A model generated the notes under the pieces. It had not been told where the DNA came from, ran no database searches, and worked only from the letters and a program-made list of their open reading frames with translations. The translations under genes were made by a program, and so were the position numbers. Positions 23,213 through 34,000 of a DNA stretch of 64,000 bases are shown one piece after another (the first letter of the stretch is position 1; each line of letters starts with the position of its first letter). Location of the stretch: positions 55,829,504 to 55,893,503 of the forward strand of contig NC_087063.1 in assembly GCF_963678635.1 (NCBI RefSeq), read 5' to 3'. This stretch comes from Symsagittifera roscoffensis. Lineage: Eukaryota > Xenacoelomorpha > Acoela > Convolutidae.

Positions 23213-25433
23213 GGCGAACCCCCATCCCCAAATCGGAACTAAGAAAGCTAATGTTATGAAATTCAGAGGAGTGATACTAGAGATGATTTGACCCGGGGAT
23301 ACAAAAATCGGGACCCCTCAGACCCTTGAGGGGCAAGTGATAACGGTCCCGGAAGTGTAAGTGGCTCTATCAGAACCCGCTAACTAGCTGTTGGAATAGG
23401 CTCAAATTCTAGTATGTTGTAGGCCAAGTTAAGGGAAGCTTAAGTTTAGAATTCCAGACCCCTGAGACCCCCACTTTCAGTTTTATGCCCTAAGTAAACA
23501 AACCCACCCGTAAACTCCGAAAGTCGTTTCTCAGGCACCAATGATTGCAGGGAGCTGAAACTTGGAGGAATGATAGGTATTGGCAAGATATTTCTTGTAT
23601 TATAATTTGAACCAAATCCGGCGGTTGTACTGGAAGCTATTACCACTTGGAAAAAAAACCCTCTTAGACCGGAAATAGGCATTTTACGCGAAATGATGAA
23701 CCGTGGCACAAGTTTTTTATTGCGGCAATGTACAACATGAGATACGGACCCCAAAAAAAGGCCCCTAGCGAGTAAAAGCCCTCCGGTGACTCCTTCGGGT
23801 GTTAATAGTTTTTCCCGGAAAAAGTGATAATGGACCTTGGAAACGGTATAACTGGTGAAGTATTAATGGGATATGTATGAAACATGATAGTTAGGACCCC
23901 CATGGGATTCTGAACCCAAATATAGAAGTTTGACCCCGTTTGACCCCTATGTGACCTTAAGTTGACCTTAAGTTGACCTTTGGGCTTTTTGACCCCAAAA
24001 TTGCATGGAAAGCCCTAATATTAACACCGGAAAGTGGTGTACTCCCCCAGCTTAACCCCTGGAAATAAGAATGGGTCGTCTTGCTAAAAGTTGGGAGGAA
24101 AACTTATATATCGGGAACTAGAGCAAAAGCTGATAGAGATTTAGCTTTTACATTGCAACTTTGGAGTAGAGGATTTAATTCAAAGTGGACTTGGTAAACA
24201 TTGGGCTCAGTTTAGCTTGGCGAGTGATCTATAAATAGCAATTCAACTAGACTAAAGAAAAGTAGTCCCAGAGGAAATTGATAGTAATAGGTCAACGGCA
24301 TGAGAGTTAGGTTTCCTAAATAGTATGAATGGACGGGAAGTTTGCTTGGCTCTCGGGAAGTTTGTGGTTTGATTTGACCCCTAATAGACAAACAACGTTC
24401 CCCTTATAGCTAGAAAGTCAGGATTGGAATAGAGTACAGATAGAAATTTCAGATGCCTGAAGTGAATTAGCTACCCTTAAAAAGCGTGTCCCCCTACCCT
24501 TGGGAGGTCGGAACGTTAACGGGATAATTAAAATGAAGACCTTGGGAGGATTACTGAGTAAACATAGCATGGTTTGGAGGTTGAGCTGAACTCGAGAGCT
24601 GAAATTCACAGAGTTCAGGAATTGGTTGATTAGAATCGTATGACTTTTGTTTGCTTGGTCAAATTGTGACAGCTACCGCATACCAGGTATCTAATAAGTG
24701 TGAAAAGGTTGATAATAGAAACCGAAGTTGGCACGTGGCGGAGTTGACAGGGGGACGGATATAGCCTTAGACATGTGCGGACGGGTGATTTAGGCGGATG
24801 TCAGGACTGATAGGGAAAGGCGTGACTTAAGAAAAAAACTGAGTGTAAAGAAAGATAAGGAATTGGAGGGTACTGGAGAGCCTTTAACAGTCAGAACAGT
24901 GTAAGCTACTATTAAGGGCAGTTGGTTCTCCGTTAGTTAGAGAGAAAAATTTTTGCTAGTTAGTCAAGTAATTGGTTCTCGAGTAAGAGACCAGTAGATA
25001 GTTAGATCTCGTCAGAGATTCTCTAGAGAGAGAGAATAATTAGTGTTAGTGGAGTTAGTTGGAAGTTAATTGCAATTAGGCAATTTGGCCGATAAATCGT
25101 AGACCCTCCCTTTGACTTGATAATCAGATTATATCCTGGCCACTCAGAGCCTTCTGTAAATGGACATATAATCATCTAAATTAAATAAACATTGGAAATT
25201 CTTGCGAATGTATCGAGTAGACGGGACAAGACAGTCGGAAGAGCACGAATCACGGGGCGAGCAGCACAGTACAGTACAGAGCAACCAACCACCAAATCAA
25301 CCCTTTTGCGATTGTGAACAGTACTGGGAATCGGTTGCCCCGCTGGCCTCAGCGCCAAAGGGAACTTATTGTGGCGGTGTGAAATAGCCCGCAAGGCCGG
25401 CCTAGACATATTGTGAATTCACCCACGTTTACA
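23213..25433 (+). repeat. 3' LTR of degenerate Ty3/gypsy element
   Basis: Aligns with 16,949-18,681 but holds an additional segment at about 24,022-24,507. It ends ...CCCACGTTTACA at 25,433. The noticeable divergence between the two LTRs indicates an old insertion. Confidence 0.8.
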
Positions 25434-26343
25434 TCTAGTTTGGAAGAGATGTCCTCCACCTGGTTAGTCGTTCTCGCCGTTGGTTCTATTTATTTTTTTT
25501 CGTCATGGAGTAAGTCAAAGTCTAAACTAGACATTCCATCAGTCGAGGCTTCATTCTCCTTATCTTTTCCAGTTGTTCCTTCATCCATATGATGTTCATC
25601 CGTGTTTTGATCACCTCTCACTGGATATTGACTTGCTGTCGGTGCTAATTCCGATGTTCTTTTCTGTGGTTCAATGATTTAAAATATTTTGAGACTCGGC
25701 AGAATCAGGTCACCTGCAGCCTTTTTGCGTCTCTTTAGTGCAACACTATGACAATTTAAAACCCAAAGGGTGCTAGAGCGTTTTTAGTCAGCAGCCTTCC
25801 GAATGGTCTGAATTTTTTTCCTTCTGCTGAGGACTATAATAGCCACCTCTTTCAAGTCGAGTTTTTCGAACTTCTCTACGTTTACTTTTTATGATCTGCA
25901 ACCGCAAAACCTACTGCTGCACACGTAAACTACAGTCACAAGCTCACTAGTTCCCCTCATCAGTAACAGAGGGTCAATTCTTGTGGCCATGTACAAAATA
26001 GTCAGAAGTCATAGGTCGCCTAAACTGCGTCGCACATCCTGATTTCACTTGATCGTGCCACCTTCTCCGCTTTCGAAGCGGCTCTGTTGTAGTGCATAAC
26101 GCCGTTGCCTTCTCCTTGACGAACTTTTGACGGGTTCCTGCATTTGTTCAGGTAGCTTAGTTAGAGCTTTGAACTAACCCAATCTATCAAGTCTTGGCAA
26201 TGTCGGTATGTTGTCAAGCCTGAGACTTTGTACCCCTTCTGTTATTAAGATGACAGGCTCCTTCTGAAAAAACTCTGCTCCACACGTGATGAAAAATGCC
26301 AAGATCACGACTAATGACAATTCCGTGACTGCTTTGATGAGTT
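25434..26343 (-). pseudogene. Right part of the sequence split by the gypsy element
   Basis: From GATGTCCTCCACCTGG on, this matches 27,980-28,220 (shared TTCTCGCCGTTG, GTTTTGATCACCT and CTGTCGGTGCTAATTCCGA). The matching region at 27.4-28.4 kb keeps an open frame on the minus strand, whereas here it is broken. No domain is recognised. Confidence 0.5.
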
Positions 26344-26556
26344 CCCGAGTCGAGATTTTTCACCTAATTTGAAGCAAGATTTGAGCGGTTTGAGCGGTTT
26401 TTTTAGACAATTACGCTCAAAATCTTGCTTCAAAATGAGCGGTTTGAGCGGTTTTTGAACGGTTTATCTAAAAAAACCGCTCAAAAACCGCGCAAGATTT
26501 GAACGGTTTTGAGCGGTTTATCTAAAAAAACCGCGCAAGATTTAATAATAAAAAGT

Positions 26557-26629
26557 CGATCACAGAGGGATTCGAACCCGCAATCTTCTGATTCGCAGTC
26601 AGACGCCTTATCGGTTAGTCTATGCGGAC
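26557..26629 (-). tRNA. tRNA-Arg-like sequence (anticodon GCG), probably a pseudogene
   Basis: A 73-nt cloverleaf-like sequence on the minus strand. The anticodon arm TCTGA-CTGCGAA-TCAGA gives GCG at 26,594-26,596, and a GGTTCGAAT box B is present. Two mismatches in the acceptor stem and one in the T stem suggest it is decayed. In eukaryotes Arg CGN codons are normally read by ACG and TCG/CCG tRNAs, so GCG is unexpected. It may be a mutated tRNA-Arg copy or a SINE head. Confidence 0.5.
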
Positions 26630-26841
26630 TTGCTGGAAACTTAATATTCGCTGTATTTGTTCTACTGAATATACTGTCACAACAAATATACTGTCAGGAT
26701 TTATTGTCAGTCTCTACAAAATAACAAAAATAATCGATTATAAGAATGCGGGGAACAATGCAGACTCTATAGTTCCCCGCATAGAGTCACACACAGCAGA
26801 CTCTATAGCCAGCCTAACTCACTGTCTTTCAAAGCAAACAG

Positions 26842-27042
26842 TCGTGGGGGATGGATACGTTGGGGGGGGGGGATACATTGGGGGGGTACGTTGGGGGGAT
26901 GGGGGTAGGTACGTTGGGGGGGGGTATTCATTTGGGGGGGGGGGGGGGCAGGTTGGGGGGGGTATATACGTTGGTGGGAGGGGGAGGGGGTACGCTAGGG
27001 AGGAGGTTTGTTGGGTGGGGGGGGGGGGGGAGGAGGAGCTGG
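26842..27042 (+). repeat. G-run minisatellite
   Basis: Irregular repeats of GATACGTTGGGGGG with G-runs of up to about 13 on the plus strand. Many G4-compatible tetrads are possible. The frames through it (Gly-rich, or Pro-rich on the other strand) are compositional artefacts. Confidence 0.9.
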
Positions 27043-27444
27043 TCACAATGTTGTTTTTGGGCACTTTTTGGAAAATTACTACATATTGGTCGCCCCTGGA
27101 TGAACGTGTTCGTTCGAGTTTTGCAGAGAAGAGAACCGCTGAGTCTGGGACCTCGACCCGGGAAGACCGCTCAAAAACCGCTCAAATCTTGCTTGAAAAA
27201 CTGTTCAAAAATTACCGCAAGAAATGAGCGGTTTTTTAAGCAAGATTTGAGCGGTTTGAGCGGTTTTTCCAAAAAAAACCGCCCAAACCGCTCAAACCAC
27301 TAAAATCTTGCTGGAAAACCGCTCAAACCGCTCAAATCTTGAGCGGTTTTTGAGTGGGATCTCGACCCGGGTTCCGTGACCAGATAAAGTTAGAGTCCAG
27401 GATGTTGCCACAGTCGCCCAGCTCATCTTGTCTACAAACTCTGA

Positions 27445-28428
27445 TTTGGTTTCTTAAATCAAGGCTCCCCATGGGCCAAACTAGATGATTGCTTACAAAA
27501 GGTTCGAGTGGAATCTTTTCTATTCCAAAAAGTTTTACAACGTAAATTCACAATGTCACTTCTCTTACATTTCTCGCAAGTGTCACACATTTTTCACTGA
27601 GATATCTTGATCGATTAAAGTTTGTTAAGTTTTCATTCGTCCCTCTCATTCGTCCAATTGTCCTAAAAATTTGAGCATTACTGGTCGTTTCAGTCCTGTT
27701 TCCAGAACTGATGGTGTCCCGTAGCTTTGCTCTATCGACAACACCTGTTTCTTAAATGCCACTCTGTTTAGGCCACAACCAGCTTTGCCCTCATATACAC
27801 TTCCCCCCTCTTCCTTAAGTTCCCGGGAAAAGTGTCCTAGCTGTATTTTCAATCTGCCTCTGAAGGGGCGATTCTCAATGCAACCTTCTCTATCCAGTTG
27901 TTGTTGTGCAATGTTGCCAGGAGAGCTAATCTCTGGCACTTGATCAATTAGTTTCGAAAAGGCTGCCGGAGGATTCAGCATGGAAAAGCTGTCCTCCACC
28001 TGGCTACTCATTCTCGCCGTTGCTTCTATTTGATCTTCTTCGTCATCGAGCAAATCAAAGTTTGAACTACAGATTCCATCTGTCGAGCCTTTCTATCTCG
28101 TTATCCTTACCAGTTGGCCCTTGATCCATATAAGGTTCATCCATGTTTTGATCACCTGTCACTGGATCTCTGACTTCCTGTCGGTGCTAATTCCGACCAT
28201 CTTTGCTGTGGGTCATTGATTTCATCTATCGTAAAATTCGTCACAATCGGTGGAGTTGTCTTGAACGCATCCATTCCTATTGCTCCAAGTCGTGGAGACA
28301 ACTGCAACCACTTGTTTAGTTCGAGTTTGGTTTCTTAAACCAAAGCTTCCGATGGGCCAAACTAGATGATTGCTTACGTAAGATTCGAGTGGAATCTTTT
28401 CTTTTCCAAAAGAAAAATCGCAATGCAA
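27445..28428 (-). pseudogene. Unrecognised protein sequence; intact relative of the split copy
   Basis: A 135-codon minus-strand frame (27,646-28,053) has balanced, charged composition (LDDEEDQIEATARMSSQVED near the start) and looks genuinely coding or recently so. An upstream frame (28,222-28,428) may belong to it, but stops separate the two. A segment of about 90 bp (TTGGTTTCTTAAA.CAA through GAATCTTTTCT.TTCC) occurs both at 27,445-27,535 and 28,318-28,412, so a duplication has occurred. The same sequence, interrupted by the Ty3/gypsy element, is at 16.8-16.9 and 25.4-26.3 kb. I recognise no domain. Confidence 0.4.
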
Positions 28429-28429
28429 G

Positions 28430-29030
28430 ATAGTAGAGCCTTAACCTAACATTTGAATCGATTTTTGTCTGAGAGACCTGACTTCAAAAATCAAATTGGA
28501 AATTCTAGCTTTTTTGTAAAAGGATTTTTTATATTCTTTCAGTTTTAATAAGTTTGATAAAGGCAACAATTTTCTGTAAAAATTAACGGATGATCAAAGG
28601 AACTATTATTCATCCAAAACGCCAGTCAGACGCAGTGTCTCTGTTGTTTTGGCTTTCAAATTACTTGAATCCCCCAACCCTCTACATATTAAAGCAGCAC
28701 CGGCAGTTGAAAATACTATTCGTTCCTCCAGTAAAGCTAATCCTTGATTTTTTTTTTTCATTTTACTAATTTTAATTTTTCAAATTTCGAATTGTTAAGA
28801 AAGTACTCTCCGTTTAATCGCTAGCTCGCTGTCATTTGCATTTACCCCTTTTGTCAGTTCTTTGCTTCTGAACACAGGTGCCATAAATCTCCTGCTTACA
28901 AGCTGATGATAAAATAATCATCCAGTACAGTTGAATTTCGATCACAACTTACCTCTCTTTGTTCACTTGGGTACCTGAATCTACAATCAGTTTTCATATG
29001 AGAGAATACGGGTCTAGTTGCTCGAATTAT
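28430..29030. other. No recognisable gene
   Basis: AT-rich non-coding sequence without repeats that I can identify. Confidence 0.5.
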
Positions 29031-29084
29031 GTTTTTTATGTTTTGACTTTGAAAGTCGAGTAGGTGCTTTTTTTGACTGAAATT

Positions 29085-29710
29085 CCTTTGTCGAAAAGCA
29101 ATTTTAAGTCGGGCACAAAATCGAAACATACCCAATTTTGGTCGAACGAGTAAAAAAATGGGCCAAGAAAGTCAAAAAAGGTCGAGCATAGTCGAAAAAT
29201 ACCTGATGTAGGTAAGAAATTCAAAATATAGTTCGCGCACAGTCGAAACATAGGTCAAGCAGAACCTATTTTTTCAAATTTTCAATTTTTTTTTCAAGCC
29301 TTAAATTTACCTTAAATTGGAAATTGTGCAAAAAAAAGTTTATTCTCTCGTAAAATCAACAGTTTTGGCCCAGGTTTGTAAAGAATATAAAAGCGAATTT
29401 GAATTATTCAACTTCAAATACAGATTCAAATATTTTATTTTCAAATCAAGCAGCACAAAAAACCGACTAAAAAGCATATATTATAACTTTTGTCATTTTA
29501 TTTATGTTATTTGATGGTCGAGAAAGTTGAAACATATTTCGAGCACAGTGGAAGTATAAGTCGAGCACAGTCGAAACATGCCCAATTTCGTCCAAGAAAA
29601 ACGAAAAACACGTCGAGCATAAACACTAAATAGATCGAGCAAGGTCAAAACATTCGTCGAGCACAGTCAAAACATTCGTCGAGCACAGTTGATACATAGG
29701 TCGAGCAGAT
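29085..29710. repeat. Degenerate short tandem repeats around GTCGAGCACAGTCGAAACAT
   Basis: A ~22-bp unit, GGTCGAGCACAGTCGAAACAT and variants, appears in two clusters (about 29,085-29,270 and 29,517-29,710) separated by an AT-rich 240 bp. A longer element, CATGCCCAATTTCGTCCAAG, also occurs in both. Confidence 0.7.
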
Positions 29711-29719
29711 TTTTTGTAA

Positions 29720-30998
29720 CAAGGCAAAAACGAGAAAATCTTTATGAAGGCACAATAGAAACTGTCTCACTATCGCAGCTATTTGATTGATATTGAAATA
29801 TATAAAATGCTAAATCAAAAAATTTACGTCTTCATAACCAAAACTTAAGACAAAAAAGTAAATCAGATGTGTAATCACTAAAAGACCAAAAAAAACCTTT
29901 TGAACGGCTTTTTGGAGCAACCACAGCCGACAGTAAAATAAGAACTTGTAGCAAAAGTCAAATTATGTCCATGTGGGGTCGAACCGATATTTTTTTTTAA
30001 AAAACTTCCCACCCGCTGTTTTAAAACTCACGATACGCAGGCGCACCTGCATCGTTAATTACTTAGCCTTTATTGCTCTTTGAATTTATGATTTTTGAGA
30101 AAATTACAACCAATTGAGCATTGAACAATTGATTTAGCTATTCATTGACTTAAAATTTGCAATCAGATTGATATGTTGAAAAATTTTCAACAAGAAAAAC
30201 ATTTTTCCATTTTAAATCAAATGAACGTTTGTACAAACGGGACGTCACCCTAGTGCATATCTAAAACTCGCTGACATTGAACACTGCAGTGCCAGTCATT
30301 GTTGAAAATGATTAACAAGAAGGCCCACCATTGAATTCTTGTAGTACACTGTTGTGTAGAGGTAGTTTTTCATAGCTCTTTTATATAGACAGGAGAGTTT
30401 ATGGTTGATATAAACTTTACCAACAACTTTTCCCTACAGCTCTCGAAAAGTAAGACAATAACAGTGAATGGTATGATCTTATGGAACTTTTAAAGCAACT
30501 TAGAGATGACTAGATGAAATATTGAATTGGCTCTCCATTTTTATAGGAGCGAATTGAAAGGGGGTCAACAAAATTGCAAAAACAGCTTTTTTGGTTTGTT
30601 TGTTTTCTTCAAAAAAAATATGTCGCAAAAAATCAAAGTGTTGTCTGTGGTAATTTTCTTCAAAACTGTTCAAAAGTTTTGAATACATCGTTGTATCTTA
30701 GATATTTGAATGAATCGTTTCTTCGTTATACCATCAAAAAATCATAGAAAAGAAGTTTTAAGAAAATTGATTTAAAAATGATTTTCAAAAAATCATTTTT
30801 TTCTCACATAAAAACTGCAGATATTAAAAAATAGAAAGTCCTGAAGTTTGTGTTGGTTGGAGGAGTATTAATTGATAAATTGATTAATAGATAACAAATT
30901 TTTATTTAAAAATAGCAAATAGATAAAATAGTAAATAATCAAAGTCATGTTCGGTGAGTTTACATCTCTTTAGCAGTTAAAGTAGAAATTTTTGCTGG
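29720..30998. other. Intergenic region downstream of the CAP-Gly gene
   Basis: AT-rich, with no frame or motif I can support. The 3' UTR and poly(A) signal of the minus-strand CAP-Gly gene should lie in its right-hand part. Confidence 0.5.
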
Positions 30999-31059
30999 CT
31001 ATTGAGTGTAACACATGACGATCTTCTTGAAGCTGACGAACACCCCCTTGTTCTTCACA
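30999..31059 (-). CDS. CAP-Gly gene last exon
   Basis: Acceptor TTGTTTCAG. Encodes VKNKGVFVSFKKIVMCYTQ then TAG. KGVFV is the conserved groove segment. The protein ends right after the domain. Confidence 0.93.
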
Positions 31060-34000
31060 CTGAAACAAAACTTTACAAGAAGGGTATGAAACAAGGGGGC
31101 GGGGGTTATTATAACTATTGATTTGTGGGACCCAAAATAAATTTCTGGCAACAAGTTTCTAGAGAGCTACATCATATAACTTAAATGTATTCGGTAACTT
31201 AAATGCATTCTACGATCATTTTTCACTATTTCTTTTTTAAATTTGTTATCATTCCTTAACACCAACTAAGGACTAAGTCCCTTTTGGCCATGACTGTCAA
31301 GTAAAACGTGGGAGAAAGGGTGAGGCATTGCGAAGGTCAGTGTTACAATAAAAAAAGGGTTAAAATCTAGAATGGGAAAATCATAAAAGCTGTCCTCGCT
31401 TAAAAGTTCTGTCGAGTAAAAATTTGGGTAAATGGTTTTCGAGATACTTTTTACAGCTTACCATGTAAAATAGCGATGGTCTTGAAATGTTCCATCGTGT
31501 TTTCCTTCTGAAACATCATGAGAAGTTGTTCAAAAATAAATCAGCATAGCAGCATGCTTAAATTGATAAAGTAAACATGTTGTTTTTCTAAACCTGCATC
31601 TATTAATTCCACCCCAAGGTAATAGTCGCTTCTGGACGGAAGAGTGCCAATGTATTTGACGATTCCCTGGCTGATTTTGCCGCCTGTCCTCGAGAACTTG
31701 ATCTTGTCCCCGACACTCATGTCGGAGGGTGTCTTGGGAACATAAGGCCTCCCACTTTCAGGCGGCCTGTTCGTAGCAAAATAGAATCAGAAGACTAACA
31801 CTCTGAGCTGAAGCCCTCAAGTTGGAGACGTGCAAAAGATGCAACAAAAAAATTATTTAAAAATGCAAATGACCCACTTCAGACAAATTTTGCATGTAAA
31901 AGACAACTTTTCAGACAGCAAGTATCTCTCAAGTTCATCTAAAATTTCAAATCGCATGCAAAACTGCTCAAAACTGATAGATTGCTGTTTTTAATTATTT
32001 GTATCTTTTCAAATTTATTATATAGTTAACGTTGGCAATAAGGAAATAAATTTTGTAATAATCGCGTCGTCGAACAACTTAAACGGTCAACACACGATCT
32101 TTGTAGATTAACGAGATTTGCACATCGTTTTCTACTCGCAGTGACAGAAATGGATAAATATCGATTATCAACTGAAAAATATACAGATTTCATTTCTTTG
32201 TAAATTTTATATAGTAAAATTTCGATTATGTAGTTCTAATAATCGATTATAATGCATTTTGTTTTGCAAAAGTTCTATACTGTATATCTTCCTCATATAA
32301 GCCTTACCAAAACACTCTAAAACTGTGTTTTTTTTCTGTATCAAATTGCATGCACACTATTTACAGATTGTATCCAGATTAGCAGAATATATACAAATTA
32401 TCTACAGATTATCTACAGATAATCTGCAGGTTATCTACAGATTATATACTGATTTTCTCATCATTATCACCAACCATATAATATTAATATATTGAAACAA
32501 AATTATAATGTAGGCTCTTCAATGATTTTGTACTGAAGTTTGATCTGGAAAAACTTTAAAATCATTATTGTGGAAAAAAGTTGCTGTCAAAACTAATTGC
32601 TCTATGTTAATTTCTCTAATTTTTCATGGATAATTTCTACTAAAATTGCGATGAAAAAATTGATCATTTAAATGATTTTTGAGGAACTTCTGCACAAAAT
32701 GACTTCTTTTGCCGCGGAAACCCTAAGACTACAAAATTCTAGATGGATCTCTTGAAGTTTGTTTTTTGCGGTAAACAGTTTTCCTCGAGTGAATTAAGCT
32801 CACTTTAACACTCAGGAAAATTTTATCTGATTACAAATTTTTGTTAAACTTGTGAAAAAAAAATCATTAATTTAAATTTCGAATGATCAAAAATGAAATG
32901 ATTACAACCCCCATAGTTATTATGCATGCTACCAATTTTATACAGATTTTATCCAGATTATATACGGATTATCTATAGATTTTATCGTATAAAAATAATA
33001 AACTGATTATATGCAGATTATGGTTAGAGTTTTATAGAATAGAAAAATCGAATATTTTGCTGAAATCTTCTGGCGAAAAATCTTCTTCGACTTTTGGCGA
33101 AAAAGTTGAGTCTATCTGTATAGAATCGATTATCGTTCGGAAAAAGGTGGTAGATAAATCGATTCTATTCTTACGTTAAACTCTAGATTTTGCTGTGTAA
33201 AATCGATTTTTATCCATTTTTGTCATTGCGAGTAGGTGGTCGGTTGTTAAGGGTTGGTCGACCAAAATTGGATGTCATAAAAGGAGTGTACGCCCCCTCC
33301 CCAAATCCGCCCCCTGTATCCAGGTTATAGCATAAGATTAGATTTTTTCACTTAGATTTCTTCACTTTTACCTGCAGAAGCTTCTGGTCTGTCGGGTAGA
33401 CCCTCCTGTACGTGATCCATTGCTTGAAAGAGGCTTCTGATTCAAGGGGAGATTCCAAATATGACTGATCGATCTGTCTGCTGAAATGAAAAAAAAAACC
33501 TGCGTATTATTTTACTATCATTGTTGAATCTACAAATGCAGTTTTTCTCCAAAATTCTGACAAATAACCCATTGGTTTTCTAATTTGCGAAAACTGTTTG
33601 ATTCCTTTTGTGTTCGGGTAGGTTCGAAAACAAATGAAAATTTGAAAATTCAACCAAAAAAATTGGAAGTCCAGGCCTGGACTCTTAAGATGTTCCAGGA
33701 AGTCCAGGGCAATCCCTGCAAGACTTTGACATCATTTTTCCACTGGCCAGGTTACCCGAGCCCGTTTTGGTAAAACTAAGATTTCAAATACAATTGTGAA
33801 ACATCTAACACTTCGGGCACCAGATAATCAAAAAGTTTACTGTTTTAAATAATAAATCTTCATGTCCTATATATATCATTTTTTTTTCAAATTGTCCAAG
33901 AGCAGAAAAAGGAGAAACATGTTCATTTCAATACGCTAATCGGTAAAAGCAAGTATTAGAATTTTCAATACTACCCAACAAACGAATAGATTATGTGTAA

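Larger units (their letters stand above)
26344..27375. mobile_element. Foldback GAGCGGTTTTT element (copy 2) with internal cargo
   Basis: Left arm about 26,344-26,545 opens CCCGAGTCGAGATTTTTC. Right arm about 27,160-27,375 ends GGGATCTCGACCCGGG. Both are made of GAGCGGTTTTTGAGCGG blocks in opposite orientation, as in copy 1 at 5.6 kb. Unlike copy 1, the ~600-bp centre holds a tRNA-like sequence and a G-run minisatellite. Confidence 0.65.

Noticed and set aside
26622-27303. Gly-rich and Pro-rich ORFs of up to 201 codons
   Set aside because: They are produced by the G-run minisatellite and foldback arms; composition is set by the DNA repeat and no protein features exist outside it.
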